A stretch of DNA of 64,000 nt from Mucilaginibacter sp. MD40 (GCF_002288635.1 NZ_NRSW01000001.1:2497831-2561830), one strand, 5' to 3'. Shown: positions 9,535 through 19,346, counted from the first letter of the stretch. Numbers and translations: made by a program. Notes: a model not told the origin generated them from the letters alone.

Positions 9535-10185
9535 CTACTGTGCTGCCTTATTAGGGAAGGCAACAATTTCAACGCTGCGGTTAAGCGCCCGTCCGCTTTC
9601 TGTGCTGTTGGGTGCCACGGGTTGTTGCTCCCCAAGCGAATGTACCGATACCTGGTCGTCAGGTAGGCCGCCTTTTTTATTCAGCCATTCTTTTACAGCC
9701 TTTGCCCTCGCTTCGCCCAATGCCTTATTGGTGGCTGTGTTGCCTACAGAATCGGTATGCCCGTAAACACCTATGTTAGCGTCTTTATAGCGCTTAATGA
9801 GTGAAGAAGCTACTTGCTTTAAGGTAACTTCTGATGAAGGCTGCAATGTGCTTTGGCCCTTCTTAAAAAGAATGTTCTCGCCCAGGCTATAGATGGTATA
9901 CTGATCGTTACCTTTTACAATAATAGCCGTATCGGTGATTTCATCATATTGTTCTTTGGGAATATTCAGGTCTATCTTATTCCAGTCGGGCTGGGTGGTT
10001 ACAATTACGTTGCTATCCTTTTTAGTGCTGTCGTGCGCAGTGGTATCAGTAGCGTCTACCCTCAAAGGCGAAGTCCTGTTACATCCGTTATACAACAATA
10101 CAGCTGCCCCAACAGCTAATATGAAAAATATTATCCACAGCCAGGTTGAACTATGCTTTTTAGGCTGTACATCTAATTGTGCCAT
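9535..10185 (-). CDS. OmpA-family peptidoglycan-binding protein
   Basis: A 216-aa protein with one N-terminal membrane anchor (about residues 15-35), a linker, and a C-terminal OmpA-like domain. The domain shows GVYGHTDSVGN and NKALGEARAKAVKEWL, the region that binds diaminopimelate in peptidoglycan. I chose the ATG at 10185 because the reading frame starts sensibly there (MAQLDVQPK, then the anchor); an upstream ATG would add 16 residues unlike the family. It probably tethers the envelope to the cell wall. The PRC-barrel gene follows. Confidence 0.8.
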   Translation of the reverse strand: MAQLDVQPKKHSSTWLWIIFFILAVGAAVLLYNGCNRTSPLRVDATDTTAHDSTKKDSNVIVTTQPDWNKIDLNIPKEQYDEITDTAIIVKGNDQYTIYSLGENILFKKGQSTLQPSSEVTLKQVASSLIKRYKDANIGVYGHTDSVGNTATNKALGEARAKAVKEWLNKKGGLPDDQVSVHSLGEQQPVAPNSTESGRALNRSVEIVAFPNKAAQ

Positions 10186-10326
10186 ATCCTTAATTTTATT
10201 AGCAGCTAAGCATAAACCACGCCAAACTATCAAACCCTGTTACGGCATACCGCCAGACATTAATTGCAACGCTTGTTAGCAATAAAATTATTGGCCGCAG
10301 TGCGCATTAATTCGCACATTTGTTTA

Positions 10327-12384
10327 ATGCACTTTTTGTATCCGGCTTTTTTATGGGCGTTATCGGCATTGGCCATACCATTAATTATCCACCTGTTTAG
10401 TTTCAGGAGGTATAAAAAGGTATATTTTACTAATGTACAGTTCTTACAGGAGGTTGAACTGCAGCAGGCAGGCAGGCGCAACCTTCGCGAAAGGCTCATT
10501 TTACTATCACGCCTGCTGATGATAGGCTTCCTGGTACTGGCATTCGCGCAACCTTATATACCGGGTAAAGATGCCTCCGCAGCAGGTAAACAACAGGTGG
10601 TAAGCATTTTTGTAGACAACAGCTACAGTATGCAAACCATCAATAAAGAAGGTACGCTGCTTGGCCAGGCAAAAGAACGCGCCCGACAAATAGCAGGCGC
10701 TTACGGAATAAATGATCGCTTCCAAATACTGACCAATGATTTTGAGGGCCGGCATCAGCGCCTGCTCAGCCTGAGCGAATTTAATGACGCGGTTGATACC
10801 ATTAAGGCAAGCCCACGCCACCGCACCCTAACAGAGATCATCAGCAGGCAGCAGCAATTATTAAACATGCAGGCTGGCATACCGGCACACAGCTATATCC
10901 TGTCAGACTTTCAGCAAAATATGGCCGCCGCCAAGCCCTCAGAAGCAACTCATATGCGCGTTAACCTGGTAAGGATAACACCGGGCTCGTTCCCTAACAT
11001 GGCGGTAGATAGTGTTTGGTTCCTGTCGGCCAAACATCGGCCCGGCGAAACCGAGCGCCTGGTGGTAAAGCTGCATAACTATGCGGATAAGCCTGCCGTT
11101 AAGGTACCCTTATCATTAAGCATTAACGGCAAACAGAAAGCGGTAGGCAGCTTTAGCGTAAAAGAGCGCACTGTACAAAATGATACGCTTACCTTCTCGG
11201 GCCTTGATGCAGGCTGGCAAAGTGGAGTAATTGAGTTACAGGATAACCCGGTAGTGTTTGACAATCATTTTTATTTCGCCTTTAATGTTACCGACCAGTT
11301 GCCGGTATTACTGGTGCATGCCGATACCGCCAACAAGTACCTGAATGCCGTTTTTAGTACCGATGGTTTTTTTAAGCCCAGCACGGTTGCCTATGGTAGT
11401 GTAGATTATACTTCATTAAATAGCTATCCGCTGGTGGTATTGAGCGATGTAAAAAACATAAGTACGGGCTTAGCCCAGCAGCTAAGGGCGTATGTGCAAA
11501 ACGGTGGTAACTTAATGATATTTCCTTCCACTATGGCTGATGCAGGCAGCTATCAGGCATTATTGCAACCATTGGGCGCTGCGTATCCTTCTAAACTTAT
11601 AAGTGCTAAAACCAAAGCTTCGGCTATTAACCTCCAAAACCCGGTATTCAGTAACATGTTCGAGGCAGCCCCTCAAAACCCCGATCTGCCCTTTGCTAAT
11701 AAATATTACCATATGGAGCCCGGAAATAGCAGAAGTGAATACCTCATCCGCCTGCAATCAGGAACGGATATGCTGCAGGTTACCACATCAGGCAGGGGAA
11801 GGGTTTATACATCTGCCGTGCCATTAAACGAGGAGTTTAGTAACCTGCCTGTTCATGGCTTGTTTGTACCCATTATGCTGCGCATAGCGCTCCTGAGCGG
11901 GCATGATGGGCCATTGTTTTATTCAACGGAACGAAATGCAGCTATGGAGACTGTGCCACTGCGTTCATCAGAAAAATCAATTGTAAAACTGAGCAACGGA
12001 AAAGAAACCATTATCCCAGAAGTAAGGCAGCAGGATGGAAGCAGTGTGCTTTATTTGCCGGGCCAGTTGCTGCATGCCGGAGCATACCGTTTAATACAGC
12101 AGGATAACCTGGCCGCCGTACTGGCGTTCAATAACAGCAACAGCGAATCTGACCTGAGGTATCTGGATAATTCAGCGCTTGCCCGGGAGGTGCCGGGCAA
12201 CGCAAGCACAACCGAAGCAGACAAGCTAAATATTAACAGAATAAACAGCATTGCAAATTGGGGACTGCAATTATGGAAACTTTGTATAATTTTGGCGCTG
12301 ATATTTATGGCGACAGAAATTTTGCTGGTGAGATACTTTAAAGTCAACAAACCACACTTTCCTGACCCTGACCATATCAGCTAA
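10327..12384 (+). CDS. BatA-domain / vWA-like membrane protein
   Basis: A 685-aa protein that begins with the BatA (aerotolerance regulator N-terminal) signature: MHFLYPAFLWALSALAIP, then IIHLFSFRRYKKVYFTN and the second span LLSRLLMIGFLVLAFAQPYIPG. A vWA-like region follows (VVSIFVDNSYSMQT, a degenerate MIDAS DxSxS written DNSYS). The large middle part is extracytoplasmic and includes a glutamine-amidotransferase-like stretch (LRAYVQNGGNLMIFPS); the last span is near residue 645. The start is at 10327 because the BatA domain begins exactly there. The function is unproven; homologues are common in Bacteroidetes next to dihydroorotase-like genes, as here. Confidence 0.8.
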   Translation: MHFLYPAFLWALSALAIPLIIHLFSFRRYKKVYFTNVQFLQEVELQQAGRRNLRERLILLSRLLMIGFLVLAFAQPYIPGKDASAAGKQQVVSIFVDNSYSMQTINKEGTLLGQAKERARQIAGAYGINDRFQILTNDFEGRHQRLLSLSEFNDAVDTIKASPRHRTLTEIISRQQQLLNMQAGIPAHSYILSDFQQNMAAAKPSEATHMRVNLVRITPGSFPNMAVDSVWFLSAKHRPGETERLVVKLHNYADKPAVKVPLSLSINGKQKAVGSFSVKERTVQNDTLTFSGLDAGWQSGVIELQDNPVVFDNHFYFAFNVTDQLPVLLVHADTANKYLNAVFSTDGFFKPSTVAYGSVDYTSLNSYPLVVLSDVKNISTGLAQQLRAYVQNGGNLMIFPSTMADAGSYQALLQPLGAAYPSKLISAKTKASAINLQNPVFSNMFEAAPQNPDLPFANKYYHMEPGNSRSEYLIRLQSGTDMLQVTTSGRGRVYTSAVPLNEEFSNLPVHGLFVPIMLRIALLSGHDGPLFYSTERNAAMETVPLRSSEKSIVKLSNGKETIIPEVRQQDGSSVLYLPGQLLHAGAYRLIQQDNLAAVLAFNNSNSESDLRYLDNSALAREVPGNASTTEADKLNINRINSIANWGLQLWKLCIILALIFMATEILLVRYFKVNKPHFPDPDHIS

Positions 12385-12405
12385 CCCTTCATAAAACAGC
12401 AGCTA

Positions 12406-13662
12406 ATGAATTTACTCATTAAATCAGCTACCGTTACAGACCCTGCCTCGTCATTCAACAACAAGGTTGCCGATATTTTAATTAAGGATGGTATTATACA
12501 GGAAATTGCCGCTGATATAGATGGCGAAGACATAGAGATATTTGATGCTGAAGGCTACCATGTTTCTCCCGGCTTGTTTGATCTCAACTGCAATATTGGT
12601 GAATTAGGGTTAGAAACCAAGGAAGACCTGGAAACCGGAACCGCGGCAGCAGCAGCCGGTGGCTTTACCGGGATAGCCTTAATGCCCAACACACAACCGC
12701 CCGTACATTCTAAAGCCGAGGTGGAGTACCTGCTTAATAGGGCCAAAAATAACCTGGTAGATATTTATCCGCTGGGTACCATTTCACACAAACGCGAAGG
12801 AAAGGATATGGCCGAAATGTACGATATGTACAAGAGCGGCGCCAAAGCCTTTACCGATGGTAACCGCCCTGTACAAGATGCCGGGCTGATGGAGCGCGCC
12901 ATGTTATATGTGCAGAACTTTGGCGCCAGGGTGATCTCATATCCCGAAGATATTTCCATAGCGGGTAAAGCGAAAATGAACGAAGGCGTGGTAAGTACCA
13001 TGCTCGGCATGAAGGGTATACCAGCCCTTGCCGAAGAACTGATGATAGCACGCGACCTTTACCTGGCCGAAGACACTGGGGCAGCTATACACTTTACTAC
13101 CATATCAACAGCCCACGCGATTGAGCTGATACGCGAAGCTAAACGCAAAGGCGTTAATGTAACCTGCGATGTTGCCCTGCACAACCTTGTATTAACAGAT
13201 GAGGCTTTAATGGATTTTGACAGCCATTACAAAGTGAAACCCCCATTGCGTACCCAAAAGGATGTTGACGCTTTAATAGCGGGCGTAAAAGATGGCACCA
13301 TTGACGCCATAGTTACACAGCATACCCCGCATGAGGTAGAATTTAAGGCCGTAGAGTTTGAAGTAGCCGAATACGGCATGATCGGCCTGCAAACCGCATT
13401 ACCCGTTGCATTATCTGCCGGATTGAGCCCGGAAATGATCATTGAAAAAATGTCGGTAAACCCGAGGCGCATACTTACCGCCGATACCGCCGCAATTGAG
13501 CATGGCGCTAATGCCAACCTCATCGTATTTGATGCCCGGTCGGAATGGGAATACAATAAGCAAAATAACCGCTCGAAAAGTTACAATTCGCCGTTTTTAG
13601 GGCAGAACCTAAAGGGCAAAGTATTGTTATCCATCAATAACAATAAAATAGCAAAATTTTAA
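12406..13662 (+). CDS. dihydroorotase-like amidohydrolase, probably non-catalytic
   Basis: A 418-aa protein of the type I dihydroorotase fold (pyrimidine synthesis), but key residues are missing. The metal-binding HxH expected after PGLFDL is NCN (residues 61-63). The HxxH-ST region reads IHFTTIST, and the catalytic Asp of the usual TDHAPH motif is Gln (TQHTPH, Q305). H306 and the scaffold (GTIDAIVT, NPRRI) remain. By analogy with the inactive PyrC-like subunits that hold aspartate transcarbamoylase in some bacteria, this is probably a structural or regulatory partner, or an enzyme of changed chemistry. It starts 21 nt after the BatA-like gene, likely in the same operon. Confidence 0.8.
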   Translation: MNLLIKSATVTDPASSFNNKVADILIKDGIIQEIAADIDGEDIEIFDAEGYHVSPGLFDLNCNIGELGLETKEDLETGTAAAAAGGFTGIALMPNTQPPVHSKAEVEYLLNRAKNNLVDIYPLGTISHKREGKDMAEMYDMYKSGAKAFTDGNRPVQDAGLMERAMLYVQNFGARVISYPEDISIAGKAKMNEGVVSTMLGMKGIPALAEELMIARDLYLAEDTGAAIHFTTISTAHAIELIREAKRKGVNVTCDVALHNLVLTDEALMDFDSHYKVKPPLRTQKDVDALIAGVKDGTIDAIVTQHTPHEVEFKAVEFEVAEYGMIGLQTALPVALSAGLSPEMIIEKMSVNPRRILTADTAAIEHGANANLIVFDARSEWEYNKQNNRSKSYNSPFLGQNLKGKVLLSINNNKIAKF

Positions 13663-13673
13663 ACCTCAATTTT

Positions 13674-14342
13674 ATGACGGACCCAAAGGTAAGCAAAGCC
13701 ATTACAGCTGCTTTACAGGCATTTAACCAATATAATTCCGCAGGTACGGAAGCCGCTAAACCGGATTTTGAAGCCGTTTTTTCGGCGGAAGCCGACTTTA
13801 TGACCAAAGTTGACCTGCTCGACAAAGTTTTTGACGACAATCCACGACTGGAAGAACTGCGTGAGCCATTCTTTGATCTGTTGATGATCAATTTCTTTAG
13901 CGAGGATGTTAAAAAACTGGAAGACGATTACCTGGAAACACCAGAGTGGGAAGATATTGAGGAGCAAACACTTGACCGTGGTACAGAGCTACTTAACCTG
14001 CTGCTCTACCTGAACGAGTGCGACGATGAGGATATAGAACCCGAACTGGAAGATTATCTGAAAGAGTTTTTACTGGTTGATGAGGACGAGTTTCAGGATG
14101 AGCACCGCATTTATGAACCCATTATAGCAAACCAGATATTGGTAGAAAGCCCGCTTAGCGAAGTAAAAAAAGTTGCAGGTAGTGTGCCCGAGGATTCAGA
14201 AGTAAAGGAGCTGTTTTATCCTATCATGGCGTTTTTCCAGAATACCAGCCCAACAACAAGCGATAAACAGGAAATAGCCGACAACGCGGTTAATCAGCCT
14301 TTTGATATGGCGGTGTTGGAAATATTGCTTAGTTTTAAATAA
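13674..14342 (+). CDS. conserved acidic hypothetical protein
   Basis: A 222-aa protein with no family I can name. It is strongly acidic (runs such as ECDDEDIEPELEDY near residue 115), appears all-helical, and has no signal peptide or membrane span, so it is probably cytosolic. It sits 11 nt after the dihydroorotase-like gene and 8 nt before the DUF4199 gene, so it belongs to the same operon. Confidence 0.7.
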   Translation: MTDPKVSKAITAALQAFNQYNSAGTEAAKPDFEAVFSAEADFMTKVDLLDKVFDDNPRLEELREPFFDLLMINFFSEDVKKLEDDYLETPEWEDIEEQTLDRGTELLNLLLYLNECDDEDIEPELEDYLKEFLLVDEDEFQDEHRIYEPIIANQILVESPLSEVKKVAGSVPEDSEVKELFYPIMAFFQNTSPTTSDKQEIADNAVNQPFDMAVLEILLSFK

Positions 14343-14350
14343 AAAACACA

Positions 14351-14896
14351 ATGGAAAACCTTGCACCTAACCCAACCAAAATTGCTACTAAATGGGCGTT
14401 GATCTATGTAGTGGTATCAATTGTCATCACCTATACTTTTCAGTATTTAGATATTGCAGAATCTCCTGTTAAGTATGTAGCTTATATACCTTTCATTGCT
14501 TTTTGCTTTTTAGCGCAAAAAGAATTTAAAGACCAACTGGGCGGCTTTATCACTTTTGGTAAAGCATTTAATACCGGTTTCAGGTATGCGCTTTTCAGTG
14601 GGCTGTTACTGGGCATATTTATCTATATTTATTTGCAGTTCCTTAGTCCAGAAATGTTAACAAAAAGCATGGAGCAGCAGGAAGCACAAATGGCTGAAAA
14701 AGGTTTGTCGCAAGAACAGATAGATAAGGCTATAGAGATGGGTAAAAAGCTTGGCCCAATGCTTGGGGCTGTTGCCACAGCTATAAGTAGTTTAATATTT
14801 GGCTCTATCGTAAGCCTTGTAGGTGCCGCCATTTTAAAACGAGAACCTTCTGTTTACGATATACCGGATGAACCTCGTGCAGATCAAACAGTTTAA
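14351..14896 (+). CDS. DUF4199 membrane protein
   Basis: A 181-aa integral membrane protein with four predicted spans (about residues 15-35, 42-55, 78-98, 136-160) and a charged helical loop between spans 3 and 4. The pattern FKDQLGGFITFGKAFNTGF before span 3 and ATAISSLIFGSIVSLVGAAI are typical of the Bacteroidetes DUF4199 family, whose function is unknown. It is the last gene of the operon and is followed by a clear hairpin terminator. Confidence 0.75.
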   Translation: MENLAPNPTKIATKWALIYVVVSIVITYTFQYLDIAESPVKYVAYIPFIAFCFLAQKEFKDQLGGFITFGKAFNTGFRYALFSGLLLGIFIYIYLQFLSPEMLTKSMEQQEAQMAEKGLSQEQIDKAIEMGKKLGPMLGAVATAISSLIFGSIVSLVGAAILKREPSVYDIPDEPRADQTV

Positions 14897-14914
14897 AACG
14901 AACTTTATAATTGG

Positions 14915-14943
14915 AAAGCCGCTTCTGTAAAGCGGCTTTTTTA
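14915..14943 (+). terminator. rho-independent terminator
   Basis: AAGCCGCTT (14916-14924) pairs with AAGCGGCTT (14930-14938) across a 5-nt loop and is followed by a T run, directly after the DUF4199 gene. Confidence 0.85.
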
Positions 14944-15110
14944 TTGCCACTAACTACCCGAGCAACTTGTTATTCTGCGCTGCAGCGCAAACCTTTCAAC
15001 AAAGCATTATTGCAAACGAGGAAAACGACCATTGATGTGCCTTTAACCATTAATCGCTACCCTCAATGGCGAAATAATAATGACCGATATCTGTATAAGC
15101 ATTACTAAAC
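14944..15110. other. intergenic region with 14-bp palindrome
   Basis: Between two converging terminators I see no convincing gene. It holds a perfect palindrome, TGCGCTGCAGCGCA (14976-14989), of unknown role. Confidence 0.4.
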
Positions 15111-15140
15111 AAAAAAGCCTGCCCAATGGGCAGGCTTATA
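15111..15140 (-). terminator. terminator of rseP transcript
   Basis: AAGCCTGCCC (15115-15124) and GGGCAGGCTT (15128-15137) form a 10-bp stem with a 3-nt loop. On the minus strand it is followed by a run of T, fitting termination of the rseP message. Confidence 0.85.
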
Positions 15141-15158
15141 AGCTATATAAACTAAGTC

Positions 15159-16490
15159 TTATTTTCTCGTTACTATCTTCACAATATCATTACCGAAGGC
15201 AAACACCATTAGCGAGATCAACAGTACGAAACCAACTATTTGAGCGCGCTCCAGGAACTTATCGCTTAACGGTTTACCTTTTATCATCTCAATGATCAGG
15301 AACACGGTATGGCCGCCATCCAGGCCCGGTATAGGCAATAAGTTGGTAAGCGCCAATACCATTGAAAGGAAACCCACCAGGCTCCAGAAACGAAGCCAGT
15401 CAACATGGCCGCCAAATTTTTCCGCTATGCCCAGCGGGCTTGAAATAGCTTTGGTGGCTTTCACCTGTCCCGAGAATATCTTTTTAATGCCTTTGGCATT
15501 ATCGGCAAACATGCCCCAGGCTTTTCTGGCACCAACCGGGAAGGCTTCAAAAAGGCCGTATTTAACCGTTTTGAGATTAGGTAATATCTCATTGCGCGGG
15601 CGAAAGAAACCCAGATGACCATCCTTATCAATGTTGGCCTTCAGATCCATCGTGTTGTTGGCGCGCTTAACAGTAAGGTCTACCGTTTTACCTTTATTGG
15701 CTGCCAGCACGGTTTGCAGCTGATCGTAAAAGACAGTAGGCGTGTTGTTTACAGCCAGTATACTATCGCCTTTTTTAAGGCCTATACGTTTAGCTTCCCC
15801 AATAACTGAATCAACACTAAAACGGCCACGTGGTATCAGGCTGATAAATTCCTCGATACCATAATCAGACAGATCATTCAATATAGTAAGAGGTACTTTG
15901 ACCTCTAAGGTCGAATCGCCGCGCTGTACCGTAAATACCGTATTATCTAATAATACTTTTGAACTTACCAAATCCTCAAAGCGCTGCAATTGCTTACCGT
16001 TTACAGCGGTGATCTTATCACCGGCTTTAAGGCCCATTTTCTGGCCTATTTTACCCGGCACGATACCATATTTTACGGTATCCATAGGCGTATAGCTTTC
16101 GCCATAGCGGATAGTGAGCATCCAGAAGATGAATATGCCCACGATAATGTTAACGATAATACCGCCTAACATCACGATCAATCTTTGCCAGGCAGGTTTA
16201 GCCCTGAACTCCCAGGACTGCGGCGGCCCGGCCATTTGCTCGGTATCCATTGATTCGTCAATCATGCCGGCAATTTTTACATAGCCGCCTAAAGGCAGCC
16301 AGCCAATGCCATACTCAACGCCTTTATAATTAAATTTGAACAGGCTTACACCCCAGGCATCAAAAAACAGGTAAAACTTCTCTACTTTTATCCCGAAAGC
16401 ACGGGCCGCCAAAAAATGCCCGAACTCGTGCAGTATCACTAAAATTGAAAGACCAAGTATCAATTGGCCCGCCATCACCAAAACGCTCAT
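15159..16490 (-). CDS. rseP: site-2 protease RseP
   Basis: A 443-aa intramembrane zinc metalloprotease. The active-site HEFGH is at residues 21-25 in the first span, two PDZ-like regions lie around 130-290, and the second metal-ligand motif (LLPIPGLDGGH, Asp ligand) is near residue 390, followed by the last span. The family cuts membrane-bound anti-sigma factors and leftover signal peptides, releasing envelope-stress sigma factors. It lies directly downstream of dxr, a common pairing in bacteria. Confidence 0.93.
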   Translation of the reverse strand: MSVLVMAGQLILGLSILVILHEFGHFLAARAFGIKVEKFYLFFDAWGVSLFKFNYKGVEYGIGWLPLGGYVKIAGMIDESMDTEQMAGPPQSWEFRAKPAWQRLIVMLGGIIVNIIVGIFIFWMLTIRYGESYTPMDTVKYGIVPGKIGQKMGLKAGDKITAVNGKQLQRFEDLVSSKVLLDNTVFTVQRGDSTLEVKVPLTILNDLSDYGIEEFISLIPRGRFSVDSVIGEAKRIGLKKGDSILAVNNTPTVFYDQLQTVLAANKGKTVDLTVKRANNTMDLKANIDKDGHLGFFRPRNEILPNLKTVKYGLFEAFPVGARKAWGMFADNAKGIKKIFSGQVKATKAISSPLGIAEKFGGHVDWLRFWSLVGFLSMVLALTNLLPIPGLDGGHTVFLIIEMIKGKPLSDKFLERAQIVGFVLLISLMVFAFGNDIVKIVTRK

Positions 16491-16507
16491 CCGTAGTTAT
16501 ATAAATG

Positions 16508-17674
16508 TTAAGCCTTTAACGGCATTTTTTCTATTAAATTTTGCGCAAATATGCGTGTTTCTTTATCAGTATTCAAATAGTCGTGCAGGGTAGGATGCGC
16601 AATAAAAGCAATATGTTGCATACAGGCTTCTATAACATCGCTCATTTCCAGAAAGCCTGTGCGGTTTTGCAGAAAAGCTGCAACAGCTATTTCGTTAGCG
16701 GCATTAATAATGCATGGCATATTGCCGCCCTGCGCTAAAGCGTCAAAAGCCAACTTCAGGTTGCGGAAAGTAACCATATCCGGCTGTTCAAACGTAAGCT
16801 GGGCATAATCCGCAAAATTAAACCGCTTAAAATTATTTTTAACCCTACCCGGATACGTTAGGGCATACTGTATAGGTAGCTTCATATCCGGGAGCCCCAT
16901 TTGCGCCTTGATAGATCCATCCTCAAACTGCACCAACGAATGGATAATTGACTGAGGATGCACGATCACCTCGATCTGATCGGGTTGGAGATCAAACAAC
17001 CACTTAGCCTCTATCACTTCCAATCCCTTGTTCATTAACGATGCAGAATCGATGGTAATTTTGGCGCCCATTACCCAATTAGGATGCTTAAGGGCGTTTT
17101 CGCGGGTAACCGATGCCAGGTAAGCGGCGTTGCGCCCTCTGAAAGGACCGCCTGAAGCGGTAAGGATAATTTTTTCTATCCTATTGTTTTCTTCACCGGC
17201 AAGGCACTGGAATATAGCCGAATGCTCGCTATCTACCGGTAAGATCTTAACACCATGCTCTTTGGCAAGCTCGGTAACCATTTCTCCCGCTACCACCAAT
17301 GTTTCCTTATTGGCCAGGGCAATATCCTTACCTGCCCTGATGGCATTAATGGTAGGCACAAGCCCCGAAAAGCCAACCATGGCGGTAAGCACTACGTCAA
17401 TGTTCGGGTGCGATACGTGCTCTTTTATGGCATCATAACCGGCCAGTACTTGAGTAGGTAAATGGGCCAGGGCCTGCTTAACCTCTTCATACTTACTTTC
17501 ATCACAAATAATGGCATATTGGGGCACAAACTCCAATGCCTGTTGTATCAGCAAGTAAGCATTGGCATTAGCCGTTATCATAAACGCACTGAATAATTGC
17601 GGGTTATCTTTGATTACCTCAAGCGTTTGTGTGCCTATGCTGCCGGTAGAGCCAAGGATGGCTATGTTTTTTAT
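16508..17674 (-). CDS. dxr: 1-deoxy-D-xylulose 5-phosphate reductoisomerase
   Basis: The enzyme of the MEP isoprenoid pathway that converts DXP to MEP with NADPH. TASGGPFRGR, DSEHSAIFQCL, HPNWVMGAKITIDSASLMNKGLEVIEA and the C-terminal domain are present. The conserved NADPH-binding start (KNIAILGSTGSIGTQTLEVI) is encoded in frame, but between it and the in-frame TAA upstream (17708-17710) there is no ATG, GTG or TTG. An ATA at 17672-17674 stands where homologues have the initiator Met, and I used it provisionally; ATC at 17693-17695 is another option. The first ATG (17581) would remove the nucleotide-binding loop. With the ATA start the protein is 388 aa, close to the usual 385-400. Confidence 0.85.
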   Translation of the reverse strand: MKNIAILGSTGSIGTQTLEVIKDNPQLFSAFMITANANAYLLIQQALEFVPQYAIICDESKYEEVKQALAHLPTQVLAGYDAIKEHVSHPNIDVVLTAMVGFSGLVPTINAIRAGKDIALANKETLVVAGEMVTELAKEHGVKILPVDSEHSAIFQCLAGEENNRIEKIILTASGGPFRGRNAAYLASVTRENALKHPNWVMGAKITIDSASLMNKGLEVIEAKWLFDLQPDQIEVIVHPQSIIHSLVQFEDGSIKAQMGLPDMKLPIQYALTYPGRVKNNFKRFNFADYAQLTFEQPDMVTFRNLKLAFDALAQGGNMPCIINAANEIAVAAFLQNRTGFLEMSDVIEACMQHIAFIAHPTLHDYLNTDKETRIFAQNLIEKMPLKA

Positions 17675-17846
17675 GTTGTTGTTAGAGTGTTCGATTGCTT
17701 TATTATTTTATTGTTAGTAAAGTTCAAGAAAACTTAAACTTTAACCCTTTCATCTGTAAACTTTATTAATTGATGTATTTCTTTAGGTAATGCATTAAGA
17801 ATATTGTTTTCGATTGACACAGTTACTCAATAAAACAATATAACAA

Positions 17847-19346
17847 TTAAACAGTATACCCCATCAACTCATCCGCTATCTTCCTGTCATTTGATAAACG
17901 GGGCACTTTATTTTGCCCGCCCAGTTTACCCTGGCTGCGCATGTAACTAATAAAGGCGTCCTTTTGTAAACTTCTGACGATCAAAGGGCGCAAAATGTTA
18001 CCCTCAATAAGGTCAAAATAGTAAATATTTTTTTGTTGCAAGGCTTTATCTACTTTAAGGGCAAAGGCCTCCATATCTTTAGGCTGCGTGCCGAATTCTA
18101 TAAACCATTCATGGTAAGGTAATTGCCCATCGGCAGGGGCAACCTGAGGGGCTACGGTAAATTCAACTACTTCAATACCTTCTTGAGCAGCTACACTCAT
18201 GAGTGCGTGTTCCACTTCTTCGCCTATCACATGTTCGCCAAAGGCGGAGATGTAGTGTTTGATACGCCCGGTTACCACGATTTTGTATGGATCCTTAGAT
18301 ACAAACTTTACCGTATCGCCAATACTATAACCCCATAGCCCTGCATTGGTATTCAGTATTAAAGCATAGTTTTTACCCAACTCCACGTCTTTTAAGTTAA
18401 TGCGTGTCGGGTTTTCGTTATAATATTCATCGCTGGGGATAAACTCATAAAATATGCCGGCATCCACCATCAGCAGTAAGCCTTTTTCTTTCTGCGAATC
18501 CTGGAAAGCGATAAACCCTTCCGATGCCGGGTAGGTTTCAATACTGTCGATCTTAAAGCCTATGCTTTCTTCCATTCGGGCGCGGTAAGGCTCGTAATTA
18601 ACGCCGCCATGCACGTATAGCTTAAAGTTAGGGAAAATGTCTTTGATCTTTTTTCCGCCTGATATGGCAGATAGCCTGTCAAAATACATCTGGCACCATG
18701 GTGGTATGCCAGAGATGAGGCGCATATCCTGGTTCCTGGTTTCTTCCACAATGGCGTCAACCTTTTGTTCCCAGTCTTCAATGCAATTGGTTTGGTAGGA
18801 GGGCAGACGGTTCTTTTGCAGGTAGGCCGGTACATGGTGCGCTACGATACCCGATAATCGACCGGTTTGTATGCCGTGTTTCTCAGCCAGTACAGGGCTG
18901 CCTTGCAGGAATATCATTTTGCCGTCAACAAAGTCGGCATTGCCGGTTTCATAGATGTAGCTGAGTAACGCATTACGGGCCGCTTTAATGTGCTCAGGCA
19001 TGCTTTGCTTTGAAATGGGAATGTATTTTACACCCGAAGTGGTGCCCGACGTTTTGGCCAGATAAGCAGGTTTGCCGGGCCAGGTAACATTCTCCTCGCC
19101 GTTTACCACACGCTCTATGTACGGTCGTAGTTCTTCATAATCTCGTACAGGTACGTGTTTTTTAAAATCTTCGTAACTGTTAATTGAACTAAAATGATGA
19201 TCGCGGCCAAACGCAGTGTGAGTTGCTTCATGGATGATGTGACTAAAGTTCTTTTGCTGCAGGGATAGCGCGTTGTAACGGATATGATTTAGCTGCCGGT
19301 TGACCAGCCATGCAAAAACTTTACTTAACGATGCTTTTATGCCCAT
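17847..19346 (-). CDS. GH3 family adenylate-forming enzyme
   Basis: A 499-aa member of the GH3 superfamily, related to plant enzymes that couple amino acids to jasmonate or auxin through acyl-adenylates. Motifs include the nucleotide-binding AKTSGTTSGVKYIPIS (about residue 90), the YPASEGF region and a conserved VVTGRIKHYISAFGEHV near 370. Bacterial members are widespread in Bacteroidetes and their substrate is unknown. It ends the minus-strand run that begins with the glycosyltransferase at 21051; the gap to the membrane-protein gene is 1 nt. Confidence 0.85.
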   Translation of the reverse strand: MGIKASLSKVFAWLVNRQLNHIRYNALSLQQKNFSHIIHEATHTAFGRDHHFSSINSYEDFKKHVPVRDYEELRPYIERVVNGEENVTWPGKPAYLAKTSGTTSGVKYIPISKQSMPEHIKAARNALLSYIYETGNADFVDGKMIFLQGSPVLAEKHGIQTGRLSGIVAHHVPAYLQKNRLPSYQTNCIEDWEQKVDAIVEETRNQDMRLISGIPPWCQMYFDRLSAISGGKKIKDIFPNFKLYVHGGVNYEPYRARMEESIGFKIDSIETYPASEGFIAFQDSQKEKGLLLMVDAGIFYEFIPSDEYYNENPTRINLKDVELGKNYALILNTNAGLWGYSIGDTVKFVSKDPYKIVVTGRIKHYISAFGEHVIGEEVEHALMSVAAQEGIEVVEFTVAPQVAPADGQLPYHEWFIEFGTQPKDMEAFALKVDKALQQKNIYYFDLIEGNILRPLIVRSLQKDAFISYMRSQGKLGGQNKVPRLSNDRKIADELMGYTV

